Source: Atopsyche davidsoni (taxonomy: Eukaryota; Arthropoda; Insecta; Trichoptera; Hydrobiosidae). Taken from it: a stretch of 64,000 bases of DNA. This document shows positions 23,603 through 36,490 of the stretch, piece after piece; positions within the stretch are counted from its first letter, which is position 1; each line of letters opens with the position of its first letter. The notes beneath the pieces were generated by a model. That model was not told the DNA's origin. It did not search any database and was given only the letters and a program-made list of their open reading frames with translations. The stretch is taken from NCBI GenBank assembly GCA_022113835.1, contig JAILWY010000015.1, positions 10,020,501 through 10,084,500 on the forward strand. Direction: 5' to 3'. A program made the translations under genes and the position numbers.

Positions 23603-25300
23603 ACCATTAATTGATAACTCGAACTTGAAGGATTTACCGCCTCTACCAGAGTTGCTTGCGATTGTGTCAATTCTGGTTAAATTTATATTCGTCAGCTTTT
23701 TTACTAAACAAAATATATGACAATAATTTTTGATGTTTCGATGTCTAAACTTTATAGTTTACCTGACGATTTTATATTTTTAAAAAAAAGCTACAATTTT
23801 TATACATCTTTATTACATGTCTATGGTATTATCAATAGAAATTGATTATCAATGACTTTATGTTTATAGCAAATCCGTGTATTGTTCAATTGGAGGAATG
23901 GAATCAAATTTACCTTAAGTTGTGAAATAAAAAAACATGATTTTACCGTAGTTTCAAGGATTAATGAATTATTAAAAAACTTATTATAAGTCAATTTATT
24001 ATATACAATTTGTAGGTTTATAATATTATTCAAATTTATTATGTTTGCTTTTACATATTTCTTTCATGTGCTTTATTTTGTTAAAATATATGTTTATTAT
24101 TATTTTTTACCTCGAAATACTTATTAAAGGATAGACTAGTATCTTTCAACCAATTATAAATTAATCTAGTCAGTAAAAATAAATAATGACAAATATTGAA
24201 TGAATAATGATGAAAGATTGATGAATTACTATAATTCACAGAGTTCGAAGATTTTTTTACTATTGTGCATAAAATTCGCAACGCGAAGTTAAAATTCATA
24301 GCGTTCTTTATGACGTCGTTCTTTATCAAAATATATCCCCATGTCATAAAATATTTATTCTGCACCAAAAACATTTTTACTATTGAAATACGAGTACGTT
24401 CGGCTTAAAAATGTAATAACGGTGTTTTTTCCATTTCAAATATTTAAATTTCACGAAACAATTCAAAAATGGAATGAAAGGAACTGCCGTTCCATTTTCA
24501 AATGATGGATTTGAATTCCAGCATGGCGGCCCTGCTTTAGTGAGGGGGGGGGGGTTAGGTTAGGTTAGGTTCACTTTTCTAATGAAATCGTTATCACTTC
24601 CTGCACTCTGATTAATTTAATGTAAACACTGCGGTTTCAGATGTTTGCAGAATTTAATATATAAATTTTTTATAAAAAAACACAACTCCAATTTACAACG
24701 TCAACAATAAAAACTTTATACCTAAAATATAATAACAGAAATATTGTTTACTTGATATTTTATGGAATCCCATTTTTTTATACATCGATTTATTTTTTTG
24801 CTAAGACTATTGTTTAGATATGGCGTCGCGTCTTGGTATTGTTATATTTAATTATATTAATTTTATTTAGTTACATTTAAATTTATTACCTAAAAGTGGT
24901 TCGACCGACAAATTCCCAATAAATCACGATTCTTATTGTCACAACTTCCTTAATATTCCAGCTTTCACACCCACATTGTTTCTCTAAAAAATATATCAAT
25001 AATAGATTTTATGCATTATAATATATTTTGTAAATAATATGATTCTTTTTCGTTATTATCTTTCGGTGGCTTCTTCAGGATACTTAAAAAAATATGATTG
25101 AATGTTTAAATGATTATAATAATACTTTAAGGGTAAATATAAAATTAATTAAAGTGCTAGTAAATGAAATGCCTTTCTTCTGTTATATTTTTTACTATGC
25201 AAGGGCAAAATCATTTTTATTTTATTAATGTACTCTTTCATGGTAACATTGGAAATTAATGTTAAGTATGTTCATAGTTATTGGTAGTTGTTGTCATGGT
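23603..25300. other. gene-free stretch with poly-G and TTAGG tract
   Basis: AT-rich except for a run of eleven G directly joined to three TTAGG units at 24544..24571. Open frames at 23821..24033 and 24081..24374 (minus) lack protein-like features. Confidence 0.5.
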
Positions 25301-25452
25301 TGGTGTGGTTTCTTGGGTGTTGAGCTGCTTCAATTTTTCGGTACTCCAACGCTTTGGTCCCCGTACTAGTACAAAATCTCTGAAGATGGTCCCAGCATGA
25401 GAAAAAACGTAAAAAACTTGTAGCAGCTCAACAGCCAAGAAATCAAATCAAC
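25301..25452. repeat. hairpin repeat, family H (fullest copy)
   Basis: The left arm 25307..25344 (GGTTTCTTGGGTGTTGAGCT...) pairs with the right arm 25409..25445 (...AGCTCAACAGCCAAGAAATC). Between them lie GGTCCCCGTACTAGTAC and, at 25380, CTGAAGATGGTCCCAGCA. No coding capacity. Arm words are shared with copies at 13.1, 33.5 and 49.1 kb. Confidence 0.75.
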
Positions 25453-26675
25453 TTAAATTATTTTACTAGCGGTTACGATGGTCTAGAGTTAATTGAGTAT
25501 TACAAGCGTTTAAGACACTATGAAAATTAATCAACTTGTTTGAGGCTAGTCAAACAACCCCAGCTGATTTCACCTAATGAATAGTGAATCCAATGCAATG
25601 CACTGTTCTGGATTCTGCCAATCATTCAACCAGATGAATGCATGCGACGCATATGACCGTATATAGGCAAGCCCACTGCAATTATGTCAGTCTGTTATGC
25701 AAGACGCATAGTTGTCTGCACTCGCGAACGCATCGGCTTGTACCTAAGTGTGTAATTGCTAGTGGTGGGACATACCTACGGAATCGATTAAAACACCTTC
25801 TATATAACTTGTAATCTTCATTTATCGAGTTTTGTTCCAAAGGTTCACTGCAATTATATTGATATTTTATGTTTACTGTATCTGAAAACTATGGGATGTA
25901 TCGATTAAAATAATGCTAATGAAACATGTAAACTTTGTATTTCATTTAATTTATTGTATTTATATACATATTTTATGTAATACGCATAGTTGTTTGTACT
26001 TGCAAATTAATCGGCTAGTATTCAGATATCTAATGAACTAGTTGCCGGGCATACCGACCGAATCGTTTAAAATATCGTCTATGAATTTTTTATCTTGTAA
26101 ATTGATTATTTTCTAAAAGATTCTCAATAATTGGGTCGATATTCGATATAGATCGATATTTATCAAGTATAATAACTAATATGACGCGTTTTTTCCCGAG
26201 ACCCGATACTTAGACCAACTTTAGATACTTTGAAGATGAAGTCAGTACCATAATGTATAAATAAGGCATAACACCCGAAAATCCACTATCTCCAATAACA
26301 ACGGCCGATTCGATTTATCGATTGTATTGATCGAATGTTCCCATCACAAGAAGTCGACAGTCCATCAAAGTAGGTCGACAATCTTTATTCGATAATGCAG
26401 AGAGCTCACTCCTCGGAGCGCAATATGCGATGGTTCTCTGAGTATTCTGCTGCTACGCTATCATCATGTACAAGGTTTATTTGCCCAACCTTCGGAACTA
26501 ATTCGCAATCCATTAATATGTGTGCGCCCGCCCTTTGTGCAGCGAATCTAGGTTCTCTCCCATTCATTACAGTACACCGGTGAACATCTGACAATAGGAA
26601 ATCCTTCGAAACAGCAGTTAGTTCTCACTGAAAAATAATAAGCATACCTGCTGAAATAATAATGAATGGCCTTAT
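25453..26675. other. gene-free stretch
   Basis: Mixed composition. 25540..25790 and 26395..26594 are GC-richer. The latter has open frames on both strands (62 codons each), a sign of chance rather than coding. No repeats shared with the window were recognised. Confidence 0.45.
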
Positions 26676-26876
26676 AGCTGTCCCCACACATCGCGATGCA
26701 ACTGACAATCACATAGCAACTGGCCAATGGCGTCCTTATTTGGATTTACTAATAATTCCGACAGTAACGTCTGTGCTATTGTATGATTAAGTTATTGTAA
26801 ATAGCACTTGAGAGGATGCTATTGGCTAATTACCTTTCGGTTGTCAGTTGTGTCGCAACGCGTGTAGAGGGCATTA
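26676..26876. mobile_element. MITE, family M (copy at 26.7 kb)
   Basis: The left end has CACACATCGCGATGCAACTG. The right end reads on minus TACACGCGTTGCGACACAAC then TGACAACCGAAAGG. The inner arm pair GCCAATGGCGTCCTTATTT / ATGCTATTGGC is typical of the family. About 200 bases, somewhat longer than other copies. Confidence 0.7.
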
Positions 26877-26905
26877 GGCAAAACTATAACAAAAAACATT
26901 AAAAA

Positions 26906-26955
26906 AGCTATTGGCCAGTTTGGTTTCATCACGACGTCTATAGGCAACTTTAATG
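26906..26955. mobile_element. MITE, family M (half copy)
   Basis: Only the right half is present: AGCTATTGGCCAGTTTGGTT then ACGACGTCTATAGGCAAC. It lies 30 bases after the preceding copy. Confidence 0.55.
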
Positions 26956-29062
26956 ACACATCGGGTAACTACACTAGTGGGGTGCGGTCCTTCCAACCAA
27001 AAAAACAGTAAACACTCTATATAAGCACTCAATTTTTTTGTTTCTGTGTACATTCCAAACTCAAGATACTTATCGCAATATAAGCGCTTTTTCCATACAT
27101 TATTCTAAATTATTAATCTAATATACTAACAATTGTGGTGAGTCTCAAGGGGCTCTGCGTGTACAAGCGTAGTCCAGGTATTTCAGTGTTTTCCGCTTGC
27201 TGAATAAAGAGAGCGTACTTTATTGAAAAATAGATTGGTTTTTTTCGGGTCACAGATCATTCCGTATTTATTGATTTTAAATGTAGGCCACTTTCAATTT
27301 TAATTTATCTTGTTTTATGCATTTTACAAAGCGTATCTTAATCAATGCTGACCACTGACTGGGCCGATTGCGTAGAAAAGATGTCAGTAGGTCTCTGTGC
27401 TTTAGACTCATTTTTGCCTGCGTTATAAATCTGCTAGTGGGTTTCATTTTTACGAACTCTGTACCGGTACCAACGATTCAATTGAATATTTTTAAAACTC
27501 GCATTACACACCCATACAGCTAAAATTGCATACAATATGTTTAATCACTTCAAACACAAAACGACGAAGAAAATTTAAGGGAGTTGTATTTCAAACGCAA
27601 ATGATTCGAACCACACTCTCTTAGTGATATTTATGTTTATAAGTGACAAAAATTGTAGTTATAAGTTAGATAAAGCCTTTGTAAGACAAAAGCGTCCACC
27701 AATAAAATTATCACTATCTACTTTCTGTTTGATTATAGACATTTATTTGCCTAAAATTTATTTAAGAATCTGTATGAAATGCACTCCATACTTTACATCA
27801 CTGTACTGTATATACTTATTTAAGAGTTGGAAGTTCAGCGATATATCAGACTATTCAACTGCAGGATAAAAAGCTTCATCTGCCTTCTCTGTCACAGCAG
27901 GTTATCTCACAAGCATCTTAAAAAATATACGAGAAATAATCTATGTGCCGTTTGCCATTTACAAAAAGCCATTTCCACTCACATGCTTTCTCTTGTTCAA
28001 AAGGTCGTGCTCTCTTTATCTAATACCAATCACTTGTTAGCATTTTACAACAAGAGACCAAACGTTGCAAATGCATTCTGTAAATACACTGAAATTATTT
28101 ATATTAAAACATACAAGAAACAAAATAACATATTATCTGTAGTTTAAATGTTAATTATAATTTTAAATTATAGTTGGTAGAACTGGGTTATGGAAATGTT
28201 TCAATTTTATTTTACATTTAACGTTTCGTGTTCTTTCAGTAAGCCATGCTTCTCTTGATCGAAAGGTCGTGCTCTCTTTATCTAGCCCTAAATGCATTTT
28301 ATTTGCATTTAAATATTATCTTAGAAAAATTGAATTCTAAAGGTTGAATTTATTTTACACTCCGTGGTGTGTACTTAAAGTGTGCACTTGTTATTAAATA
28401 ACTAATTTATATAAATATTTTTTCAACAAACGTACAGAAAATAATATTAGATTTTCACTTTAAAATTTGGTAGTAATATGTATGCATAGGTATTCATTTA
28501 GGATTAGTTTAAGCATATAGAGAAAGTTCAAAACTTTATTGAGAGTGTAATATCTCTCATAGTTTGGGTTAGCGGCGTGGACGACTAGAGGACTCGCCGC
28601 TTGGTTAAACTCCGGCTAACCTGCAAACACTTTTCGCTTGATTGCCAGATTAATCCAAGCCTGTGCCCCTCGATTATTAACTTAGCACACTTTTATCCAT
28701 ATTCATAATAATACCATGGTTTTTTTTGCGCAAAAGTAGACTAACGACATTATAAACCGTATCTTTAGATGAGCATGAACTATTTACCTTCTTAGATTTA
28801 ATTTTGCAATAATGTTTATTTCCTGTTTAGACCAAAAAAATTCTGAAACTCAAAACTACACTATCAAAAATGCAGTCGCTGTCAGGTAAAATTTTAGATG
28901 TCCCATTTCCGAAAGACTGATCAACGAAAATAACAGTTGATTAGTTGTTAGATACATCGCTCGTGATGCATGAAACGTGTTTCCTTAACTTCTCATATTC
29001 GAGAACTAGCGGTAGTTTTGCAATGTGTTATTAAAATACAGTACGAAAAACTATAAGCAGAA
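26956..29062. other. gene-free stretch with a direct repeat and small inverted repeats
   Basis: A 40-base direct repeat (27982..28022 and 28245..28284, about three changes, containing AGGTCGTGCTCTCTTTATCT) is the clearest structure. At 28567..28621 nested inverted words occur (GGTTAGC/GCTAACC and GCGGCG/CGCCGC). Open frames at 27624..27869 and 27827..28147 show no domain and overlap the repeat, so I do not call genes. Confidence 0.5.
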
Positions 29063-29150
29063 TCTCACGTGAGGGTCACATGGTTAACAGCGGCAGCGTC
29101 AATACATTGACGCGATGATTAGAAGATAGCTCCCTGCTATTGTCGCGGCG
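29063..29150. mobile_element. inverted-repeat element family C, worn partial copy
   Basis: CACATGGTTAACAGCGGCAGC (29078..29098) corresponds to the left arm of the 1970..2150 element with a few changes, followed by a weaker partner near TGTCGCGGCG. Confidence 0.45.
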
Positions 29151-30795
29151 AAAAAAATGCTATTCTTACAGAATAGTGTAACTCATCGCTCAGTACATTC
29201 GAATTTGGATACTTCCCAAAAGTAAAGTAATTCAAAAGAGGTAGGGTAACCTAACTTACAAGTTAACAAAGTCAATCGTCACGCTCGTGGAAAATAACTG
29301 TACCTTTGTTTGGGATTCTAGCATTGGCGTGCGGTGAGTTCAAAATCAGGGCAAATAAGTCTAATGAATCACAAAAAATACTGCATATATAATAAATGCC
29401 ATAAAATTTATTACTACTAATGTATAATTTATAATTTTTAGCTTTTTTTATCCAAAGCAAAAACGCTAAAATTGGTATGCTTAAAAATATTTTAGGCCAA
29501 TCTTGATTGCATATATGGTCCGCACGCCACTGAATCCTAACATAGGAGACACCTTTCCATTTTTGGTCAGCAGACACCTGGCGGCTCGCGAGTACGTGCA
29601 TTGTATTATTCAAAAAGATGTATTCTGCTTTTTATTGGTAGAAATATTCGTTAGTAAATATCCCCGGAGCAGATGTCGTTCTCAAACACTGATACCTGAC
29701 AGATGTACCGGCGAGACGTGATGTGGTAGACAACGGTCTATGTCTACACTTAAGACTGGATTAGTTTTAAAAGTAAATATTATTAGCGAATATGAATAGC
29801 TTTTTGCTTTTAGAGAGCACTGTCTGTTTTAAGAATTAGTTGTAAAAAGTCTTGTTTCTTTTTCATATGGCGTAGTCGCTAGTATATTTATTATACACTT
29901 GATAATGATTTAGTATGATGAAAAGGTTTGTATAATTATTTGCATTTGATTGAAAAAAATATTAGAAGATTTATTTTACAAAACTATACAATAAATAAGC
30001 ATAAACAATTCTGTTTAAGTTCTCAAAAAAACAATTTTTACCATTCTATTAATTTCTGAATGTTTTTTTTTAATAATTGTAGACAAGAATAATTTTTAGA
30101 AGTGAATTCCTTTCTGATGGAGTTTTTTTATGATTCACCTTTATAAAACAGGACAAATGCTGGAGATGTATCTAGCCCTAAAATTGCAATGAAAAACCTC
30201 TTACTTTCACAATGTGTTACAAAGTGTCAGATTACCTAAGAATATATGTCTACTGCGCTACCGGGCAGCTCGCTTCTTGATATTCTGAATATCTTGAAGG
30301 TGTAACCATGCCATAAAATAAACTGAACGCTACTGAAATGTTAGTATGCGCTTAAAACGAGTTTTAGTAAGGGCTTTGGTATACGGCCTCGCTTAATTTG
30401 TATTAATTAAAAGGTATGTATGCTTTAATTAACATATCAATCATTCATAAGGGCAATGTGTTTTCTGGGTGGGTTTTTTCTCGAAGGCTCTACCAGCGAT
30501 TATAATTGAATATTAAGTTAATCCACATTTTAATAAATCCATGAAGGTTAATTATGTACAAAAAAAATTATCAATCGAATGAAACGATCATAAATACACT
30601 ATTTCTATATACCCCTCAGATGTTTAATACAATTTAATTACAGTGGTTTTGTAACTGATCGAGAATTTAAATAGATATATGCGATTGCTGGGTGAATATT
30701 TTTTAATCATGTTAATTGTGTATTCAATGTCCAATATCTTCAAAACATAAGTATAAATAAAAATATTAAAGATAACTATTTCACTCGTTCTCAAC
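29151..30795. other. gene-free stretch
   Basis: Repetitive-looking GGCGTGCGGT (29325) and, inverted, GTCCGCACGCCACTG (29518..29532) bracket a 113-codon minus frame that has no recognisable domain. This looks like an old repeat. The rest is AT-rich. Confidence 0.4.
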
Positions 30796-30946
30796 GTGGA
30801 AACCCGTATTTAGCCAGCAAGTCTTCTGATTACTGCACCATGGATCGGTTAGTAAATTGGTCGTTTCGGAAACCGTGGAAACTCGTGATCGACCACCAAA
30901 TCTTCTAAACATTGCACCACATTAATAAATTGGTCGTTTCGTAACC
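30796..30946. repeat. two-unit tandem repeat of about 79 bp
   Basis: Unit 1 30796..30874 and unit 2 30875..30946 both run from GTGGAAAC through AAATTGGTCGTTTCG to A-CCGTG, with scattered differences and a small deletion in unit 2. Confidence 0.75.
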
Positions 30947-31900
30947 CGTGTCTTAGTTTGATGATGCACGGGCTTCGGAAGTACATCCTGTTGACTTCTC
31001 CTACTTTAGTTGCTAATCAAATATTAATTTATAGCATCTATTATTTTTTGGTAGCGTGTAACCCTGCGGAAGTCTGGCAGACTTAAGTGGAACCGGTTTT
31101 CAGCAATAGTTAGCCCAGTTTGTAGTTTTTGTCTATGAAGACAGATATTGCAAAGAGAAGACTAGCAACATCTAATTTTAATTCAAATTCAAAATTAGTA
31201 TAAGGTTTCATTAGCCATTTTTATTATGAATGTGCTGCATAGTTGTTCATATCTTCCGACGTTTCAGTCCCAGTACGGGAACACCCCTTTAGACCTTCGT
31301 TTAAAAGTGTTAAGATTTACAGAGTTTTCATGATAGCTTTGAACAACAGAGCCTTTACTGTGAAACGAAAAACACCTACCTCAATTATATTTCAATAAAA
31401 TAAAGCAATTAAATTAAATACATAAATACAATTGAAGTACTTGTTATAAAGAATGTAATAAAAAAGAACAATTAATATTGTTAGCACGAAATGTATTGTG
31501 ATGTATTGAATTAATGTTTTTTTGTATCAATGAAATATTGTTTCTTTTACTAGACCCAGTAAATTCTTGGTATTTATTATTTAACGTTTGTATTATATAG
31601 TAAAATAAAGGGTTTTTTTCAGAAATATTCCCTGATTTCAATCTATTAAGATGCACACAACCATTAATACAGAATTGGAGCCATCATTTTTATATGCAGG
31701 AGCAGGGAATAAAAAAAGATTACAATTGAATAAACTAAAGACGCTTTTGTAATATATGGATTGTTGGCAATTATTTTATATCAATGTAGTGTAAGATCTG
31801 GAGACAATACGGATTCGTTCAGGTATACGAACACGCGTACCATCGAGGTCCACGTCACGGCTGTTGCTATGCGGCGCAGATAGGCGACGGCAGACCATTA
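30947..31900. other. gene-free stretch with one GAAAC hairpin on minus
   Basis: At 31255..31285 the minus strand reads GTTCCCGTACTGGGACTGAA then ACGTCGGAAG. This is a hairpin followed by GAAAC, related in design to families H and F. 31800..31890 is GC-richer single-copy DNA. No gene. Confidence 0.45.
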
Positions 31901-31970
31901 AGCCTTCTATACATGCTGCCACACAACTGACAACTGAATTGTACCTAGCCAATAAAGTTCTCCTTTGCGT
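31901..31970. mobile_element. MITE, family M (left half)
   Basis: AGCCTTCTATACATGCTGCC is followed by ACACAACTGACAACTGAATT and a worn GCCAATAAAGTTCTCC. The right half is missing. Confidence 0.55.
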
Positions 31971-34900
31971 TATTCACATTATTAAAATTCTATTAAAAAT
32001 ACACAAAAATAAAAATATTTATATTACTATAATTTAACACTTGCTTGCTTCCAGGGCTTTAGCGTTTGTATGTTTAAAATAAATTAATAATAAAAGTGTT
32101 TTATTTTATATAATTAGCTGATTCCATCACTGTGTCTCGTTATTTTAACTACGCCCCTGTGATTTGGAATTGAAATGCGTCTATACGTTTGCATAATTCG
32201 ATCGTAACCCGCACCCGGCGGTGTAAGCACGCGCTAGCTATCTGCATTGCCGGCTCATACACACGACTATACGGGTGTCTGTCGATAACAATTTCAATAC
32301 GAAAACCCACTTGCCACTCTGATACTACTGTTGAATCAGTTTGACGTTCTTATTACTACTTTCATAAAATAATTATATTTTTATTGGTGTTAATTCATTC
32401 ATTTTCATGTTTCATAATTGTTCATTTTTTATTATTTTTCCAGCTCCGACGCTACAGACATTTTCGAAATAAATTAGTCATGCTTTTGGCTTAGTATGGG
32501 TTTAAACGCACTACTCCGAATTTTGATTTCTCATGAAAAATAGCTCCAGTAGAAAAATCTTTATGTGTCTTAACAGCCACGTAATAAGTCTAATAACAAC
32601 AATACGTAATTATGTATTTGTTTTTTATGTTTCACGAATCAGTTATTCTTTAAAATAAACTAAATATATCACTTTAAAATGATACTTAATGCGTCTTGTA
32701 TGATTTCGATTTAATAATAAACATTATAAGATTAATCTTTATAATCGACTTGATTAATCAATAGACAACAATAGGCAATTTTACGGTTAAAAATTTGCCA
32801 ACTGAGCATTTGTCATTATACTGTGAGATCATGGGAGTGGTTCAATATTCATTGTTTCAACTGACACATTTTAAGGACTGTCAAAATTATCAAAAATTGT
32901 TGACCCATGACGTATGGAAACACTATATCAAAATGGCGAATCTGGCTACGTGATTAGGTCATCACTAAATTTATTATCGTCAATAACTGCATAAAATAGT
33001 TGTTTATTACAACCAGCCTCTGCTTTCCATAATTTTATTTTGTTTATGTGTAAATGCTTAAATGTTTAATAAACTCTCGGGTTTGGCTACCAGTCGGCAA
33101 TACAGTGGCAGCAAGAGGGCGAGTGTTTGAGTTATTTATCTGAACCTTCATTCCTGGAAGTTAATAACACAGAAACCTCATGTCTGGAGTTGAAGAACCC
33201 GTACAATAGTATTAAAACAAAAAAAATTCCAGAAAATAAATAGGGTTTTGCAGTCTCTTATTACACCTTATGAGCGTAAATACAAAAATAACAATGTTCA
33301 GACAAGCTTTGAGAAATAAAATAAATACTTATAATAAAATAGATACCAATTAAAATAAGAAATCTGAAAAACTTAATGGTTGGGAGATTACAGATCAGAC
33401 ATCTTTCCTGGATATTTGGATATTTATATTTTTATCTGAAATATGGAGTACCTCAAATTGAACCAATAATAATATAAACAGATAATTAACTGTCTTGAGG
33501 TCTCGGCACGAGGATTGAAACTTGCGAGGATAGAAAAAATCAAGTAGCTCAACTCAAATTCAAGTCGCCAAAACCTTCGAACACACCAGACAAATTATTG
33601 TAATTCTAGGTGCAAAATTGCACATTTTTTCTAAGAGGGAAAAAATAAAATGCTTAAAACAGGTTTAAAGTATATAATTAAACATTTGCGCATTATTAAA
33701 AATTACAATACCGGCGATAATTAAATAAACAACTTTTAAGTGTTGACATACTGTCTTATATACTGTTTTATACGTATTGTTTTTTTAAGCATTTTTTCAA
33801 AAATGAAACTTTATCAATTTAGAAGTTTGACTGGATTTTAAAAATGCCTGGTTTATTTATTGGACTAGAATTTTAAAAAAACCATTTTGAAATTTAATTT
33901 TAAACTGGTTTAACTTTCATTTAATGTAGCATAAAACCATTCATTATTTTACCACCCTTATCCCATTAGTGTTAGCGTTTGATAATTCGAAACGAGAACC
34001 ACTGAAGGAATATTAGCATCATTCCTCAAGACTCGCCGATGTTTACAGTCCATGGGGTTCTAGTGGGGGTTGTAATGAAACATTTTCCAATATAAAACTC
34101 TCCGTTGTATTGACATTGAATACTCCCATTATATATTTATTTGAAGCAACTAGCTTAACTCTTTACAGGGTAGGAGTGCTTTAAGTTTAAACTAAAACAA
34201 AAAATATTTATTTTCTACTAAAAAATTGGTTATATAGTATATGCTCCTGGACATAACATATATTTAAATATGATATCATATAGTACAGTATTTTCGATAT
34301 TGTTGACTTCGTTTTTTTTTTCATTGGAACGTTTACTCTTTTAGAGTAACAAAATTTTAGTTATATAAAGAATTGCAATATAATATTTTTAACGGTTATT
34401 TTATCAATATAAAATCAATATGAGACCATCCATCTCGACATTTTTGAGCTGTAAAAAATATGTTAAATACTTCTCGTTTTAAAATAATTTACATAAAATC
34501 AATAATTTTATGTATCATTTAAATTTTATGTATAATTTTAAATAGTACCTCGCAACCCTCTTTCGTCAAGGGTAGTTCTCAAAATGATAATTTGAAATAG
34601 AAAGGAAAACACGTGGTATATATTTTTGTCTTTTGCGGTACTTGATAAAATGTATTATAAGAATATCATTTTATTTACGCTGTGGTGTTTTAAGGTCTAA
34701 AGAAGTTCAAAAATATATTTGAAATATCTGAGTTAATTATTCGTGACTCTCAAAAATCGTACCACTTTCTAAATAAAATAACAACACGCTATCGCTCCGT
34801 CAGTTTTTGTCATTGAAAGAGTTAACCGTAATAAAACCAAGTTCACAGTCCATAAATTTTAAAATCAAAATGAAAATATTGTTTTATCAAGGATTAGCCT

Positions 34901-35022
34901 ATTTCGGATTTTTTTAATCTTAGAAAGCAAATATCCAAAACTACTTTTATATTACAATTATAAACAGCGGGTTTTCTGTATTTGGTAATATATAATAGTT
35001 TCATTATTTCAAACTATACACT
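31971..35022. other. gene-free stretch with a family H half copy
   Basis: About 33488..33555 contains a worn half of family H (CTCGGCACGAGGATTGAAAC, then AGTAGCTCAACTC). 32150..32290 is a GC-richer unique patch. The rest is AT-rich with nothing recognised. Confidence 0.45.
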
Positions 35023-35089
35023 GAAGATGGTTCCGGCACGGGGATAAAAAATAAATATCGGAATAGTGTAAACTTCAATCTGAAATTCC
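35023..35089. repeat. family H core fragment
   Basis: CTGAAGATGGTTCCGGCACG followed by GGGAT and an A-rich tail is the same core as at 25380. The arms are lost. Confidence 0.5.
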
Positions 35090-35390
35090 ATGTATCCGAA
35101 TCAACCCACCATCGATATTACGCTATCTCGTAGCCGATTGCCTCATCGAAGCACATTATCGCGTGACCATCTGCTCCGCGGATCTCGCCCAGCCCACTCG
35201 CGGCTGATGTAATGTCCCCGGCGGAGCCAGGCCGGCAGCGGAGTGTGTCATCACCAGGCTGCTGATGCTGCACTGACCCTCGTCCATGACTCACTTGAGG
35301 TAATTGACAGATAATGAACGTAGGCAGGCGCCAGCGGTTGCCAACCACTGTTCCCGCGAACCTAGCGCGCGAAACAAATCATGTCATAAT
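35090..35390. other. GC-rich single-copy island
   Basis: About 300 bases, clearly GC-richer than the flanks, CpG-containing and non-repetitive. A 76-codon minus frame exists but shows no domain or periodicity. A regulatory island, or an exon of a gene whose other parts I cannot see, are both possible. Confidence 0.3.
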
Positions 35391-35516
35391 TGAAAACGTA
35401 ACACTTCTTCAAGAAATCAATATTTTTGACTGAGCTTCTTCAAGAGCCACAGATTATAATTTATCGAGTAGTTAAAATATATTTTATTTTGATTATATTA
35501 TATTAGAAGGTGTAGA

Positions 35517-35640
35517 AGGACCCGAGGACCCACTATACTATTTTTCCCTTAAAAAACCATAAACACTGGATTAGCATGAGTATATTATGCTCAGTGAAAT
35601 GGTCGCCAACCTCCCCTGAGAAGCGCTTGATGAAGAAGAT
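35517..35640 (+). repeat. dispersed repeat, family S (copy 2)
   Basis: It matches 11651..11783 closely: GTGTAGAAGGACCC, CCACTATACTATTTT, CATAAACACTGG, then the shared end TGATGAAGAAGAT. It lacks the first 45 bases. Confidence 0.7.
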
Positions 35641-36154
35641 AGGACTTAAAATTAAAAAATATATATTATGTCTAAACAGTTAAAAGATGTTAACGCATAT
35701 GCCATATTATTTTAAATACAAATTTGTATTTTTATTCTCAAACCGAGCACATACTTTTGAGCTATAAATAATATAAAATTTTATCAGTAAATTGGTTAAA
35801 TTTTTTTGTTGAGAGCCGCGGAAGTCGATCGGATTTAAGTTATAGTCAGGTATTTGCCAGGGTTCTAATCTCACAAATCAAGGATTCACTTTGTCTTCTT
35901 GAGGAGCATCCTGGTAGTTATATAATAAGTCGGTATCCAATAGTAGAAATTCGTTTACAGCATTTGTTTATTTCCTCGTGGATAATTCGTAGGCTTTGGC
36001 TGCTGTTGTTATAAGATGGTTTGTTTTTTTTGTTATGTAGAGCTCCTTCAAATTTTCCGTCTTCATTATCTAAAAGCGCGTTTAGTTGCAAACCTCTTTT
36101 TTAATTTATTGTGATTATTTTTGCGTGTACGTATTTATTATAAAACATTTACTT
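35641..36154. other. gene-free stretch
   Basis: AT-rich. GGGTTCTAATCTC at about 35863..35875 resembles a tRNA B box but has no convincing A box, so I do not call it. Confidence 0.4.
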
Positions 36155-36281
36155 CAGCTGCTTACCGACGCTACGACACAACCGAAAAAGAACGGTGACT
36201 ATCAAATACCCATAATTAGAGGACACTATTCGCTAATTGACTTTTTGCTGTTGGTTATGTCACAGCATGTGTATGCTGCAT
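36155..36281. mobile_element. MITE, family M (36.2 kb)
   Basis: Left end CAGCTGCTTACCGACGCTAC then GACACAACCGA. The right end reads on minus TATGCAGCATACACATGCTG. About 127 bases, with TIR-like ends. Confidence 0.65.
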
Positions 36282-36490
36282 AATTGGTTCGATTTCCAGA
36301 ATGGTTGCCTATCCATGAAGTCCACATGGCGGGCGTTCCCCATCTTCTGCCGACTCTAATTGAAATATTTGCTACCAGAATTCAATCGACTATTCTGTGA
36401 AATTCAATTTAACCACAAAACAACTTATAACACTGATTCTTATAATTCATATGTTGTGAGTTATTCAGATGTATATAAAGTATAATAAAA

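Noticed and set aside
26395..26594. 62-codon frames on both strands
   Set aside because: Antiparallel overlap, no domain and no splice context.
27624..28147. 81- and 106-codon plus frames
   Set aside because: AT-driven composition, they overlap each other, and the second covers a non-coding direct repeat.
35863..35875. tRNA B-box-like word; similar words at about 38813 and 45400
   Set aside because: No A box or foldable stems accompany them. Such words occur by chance or as remnants.
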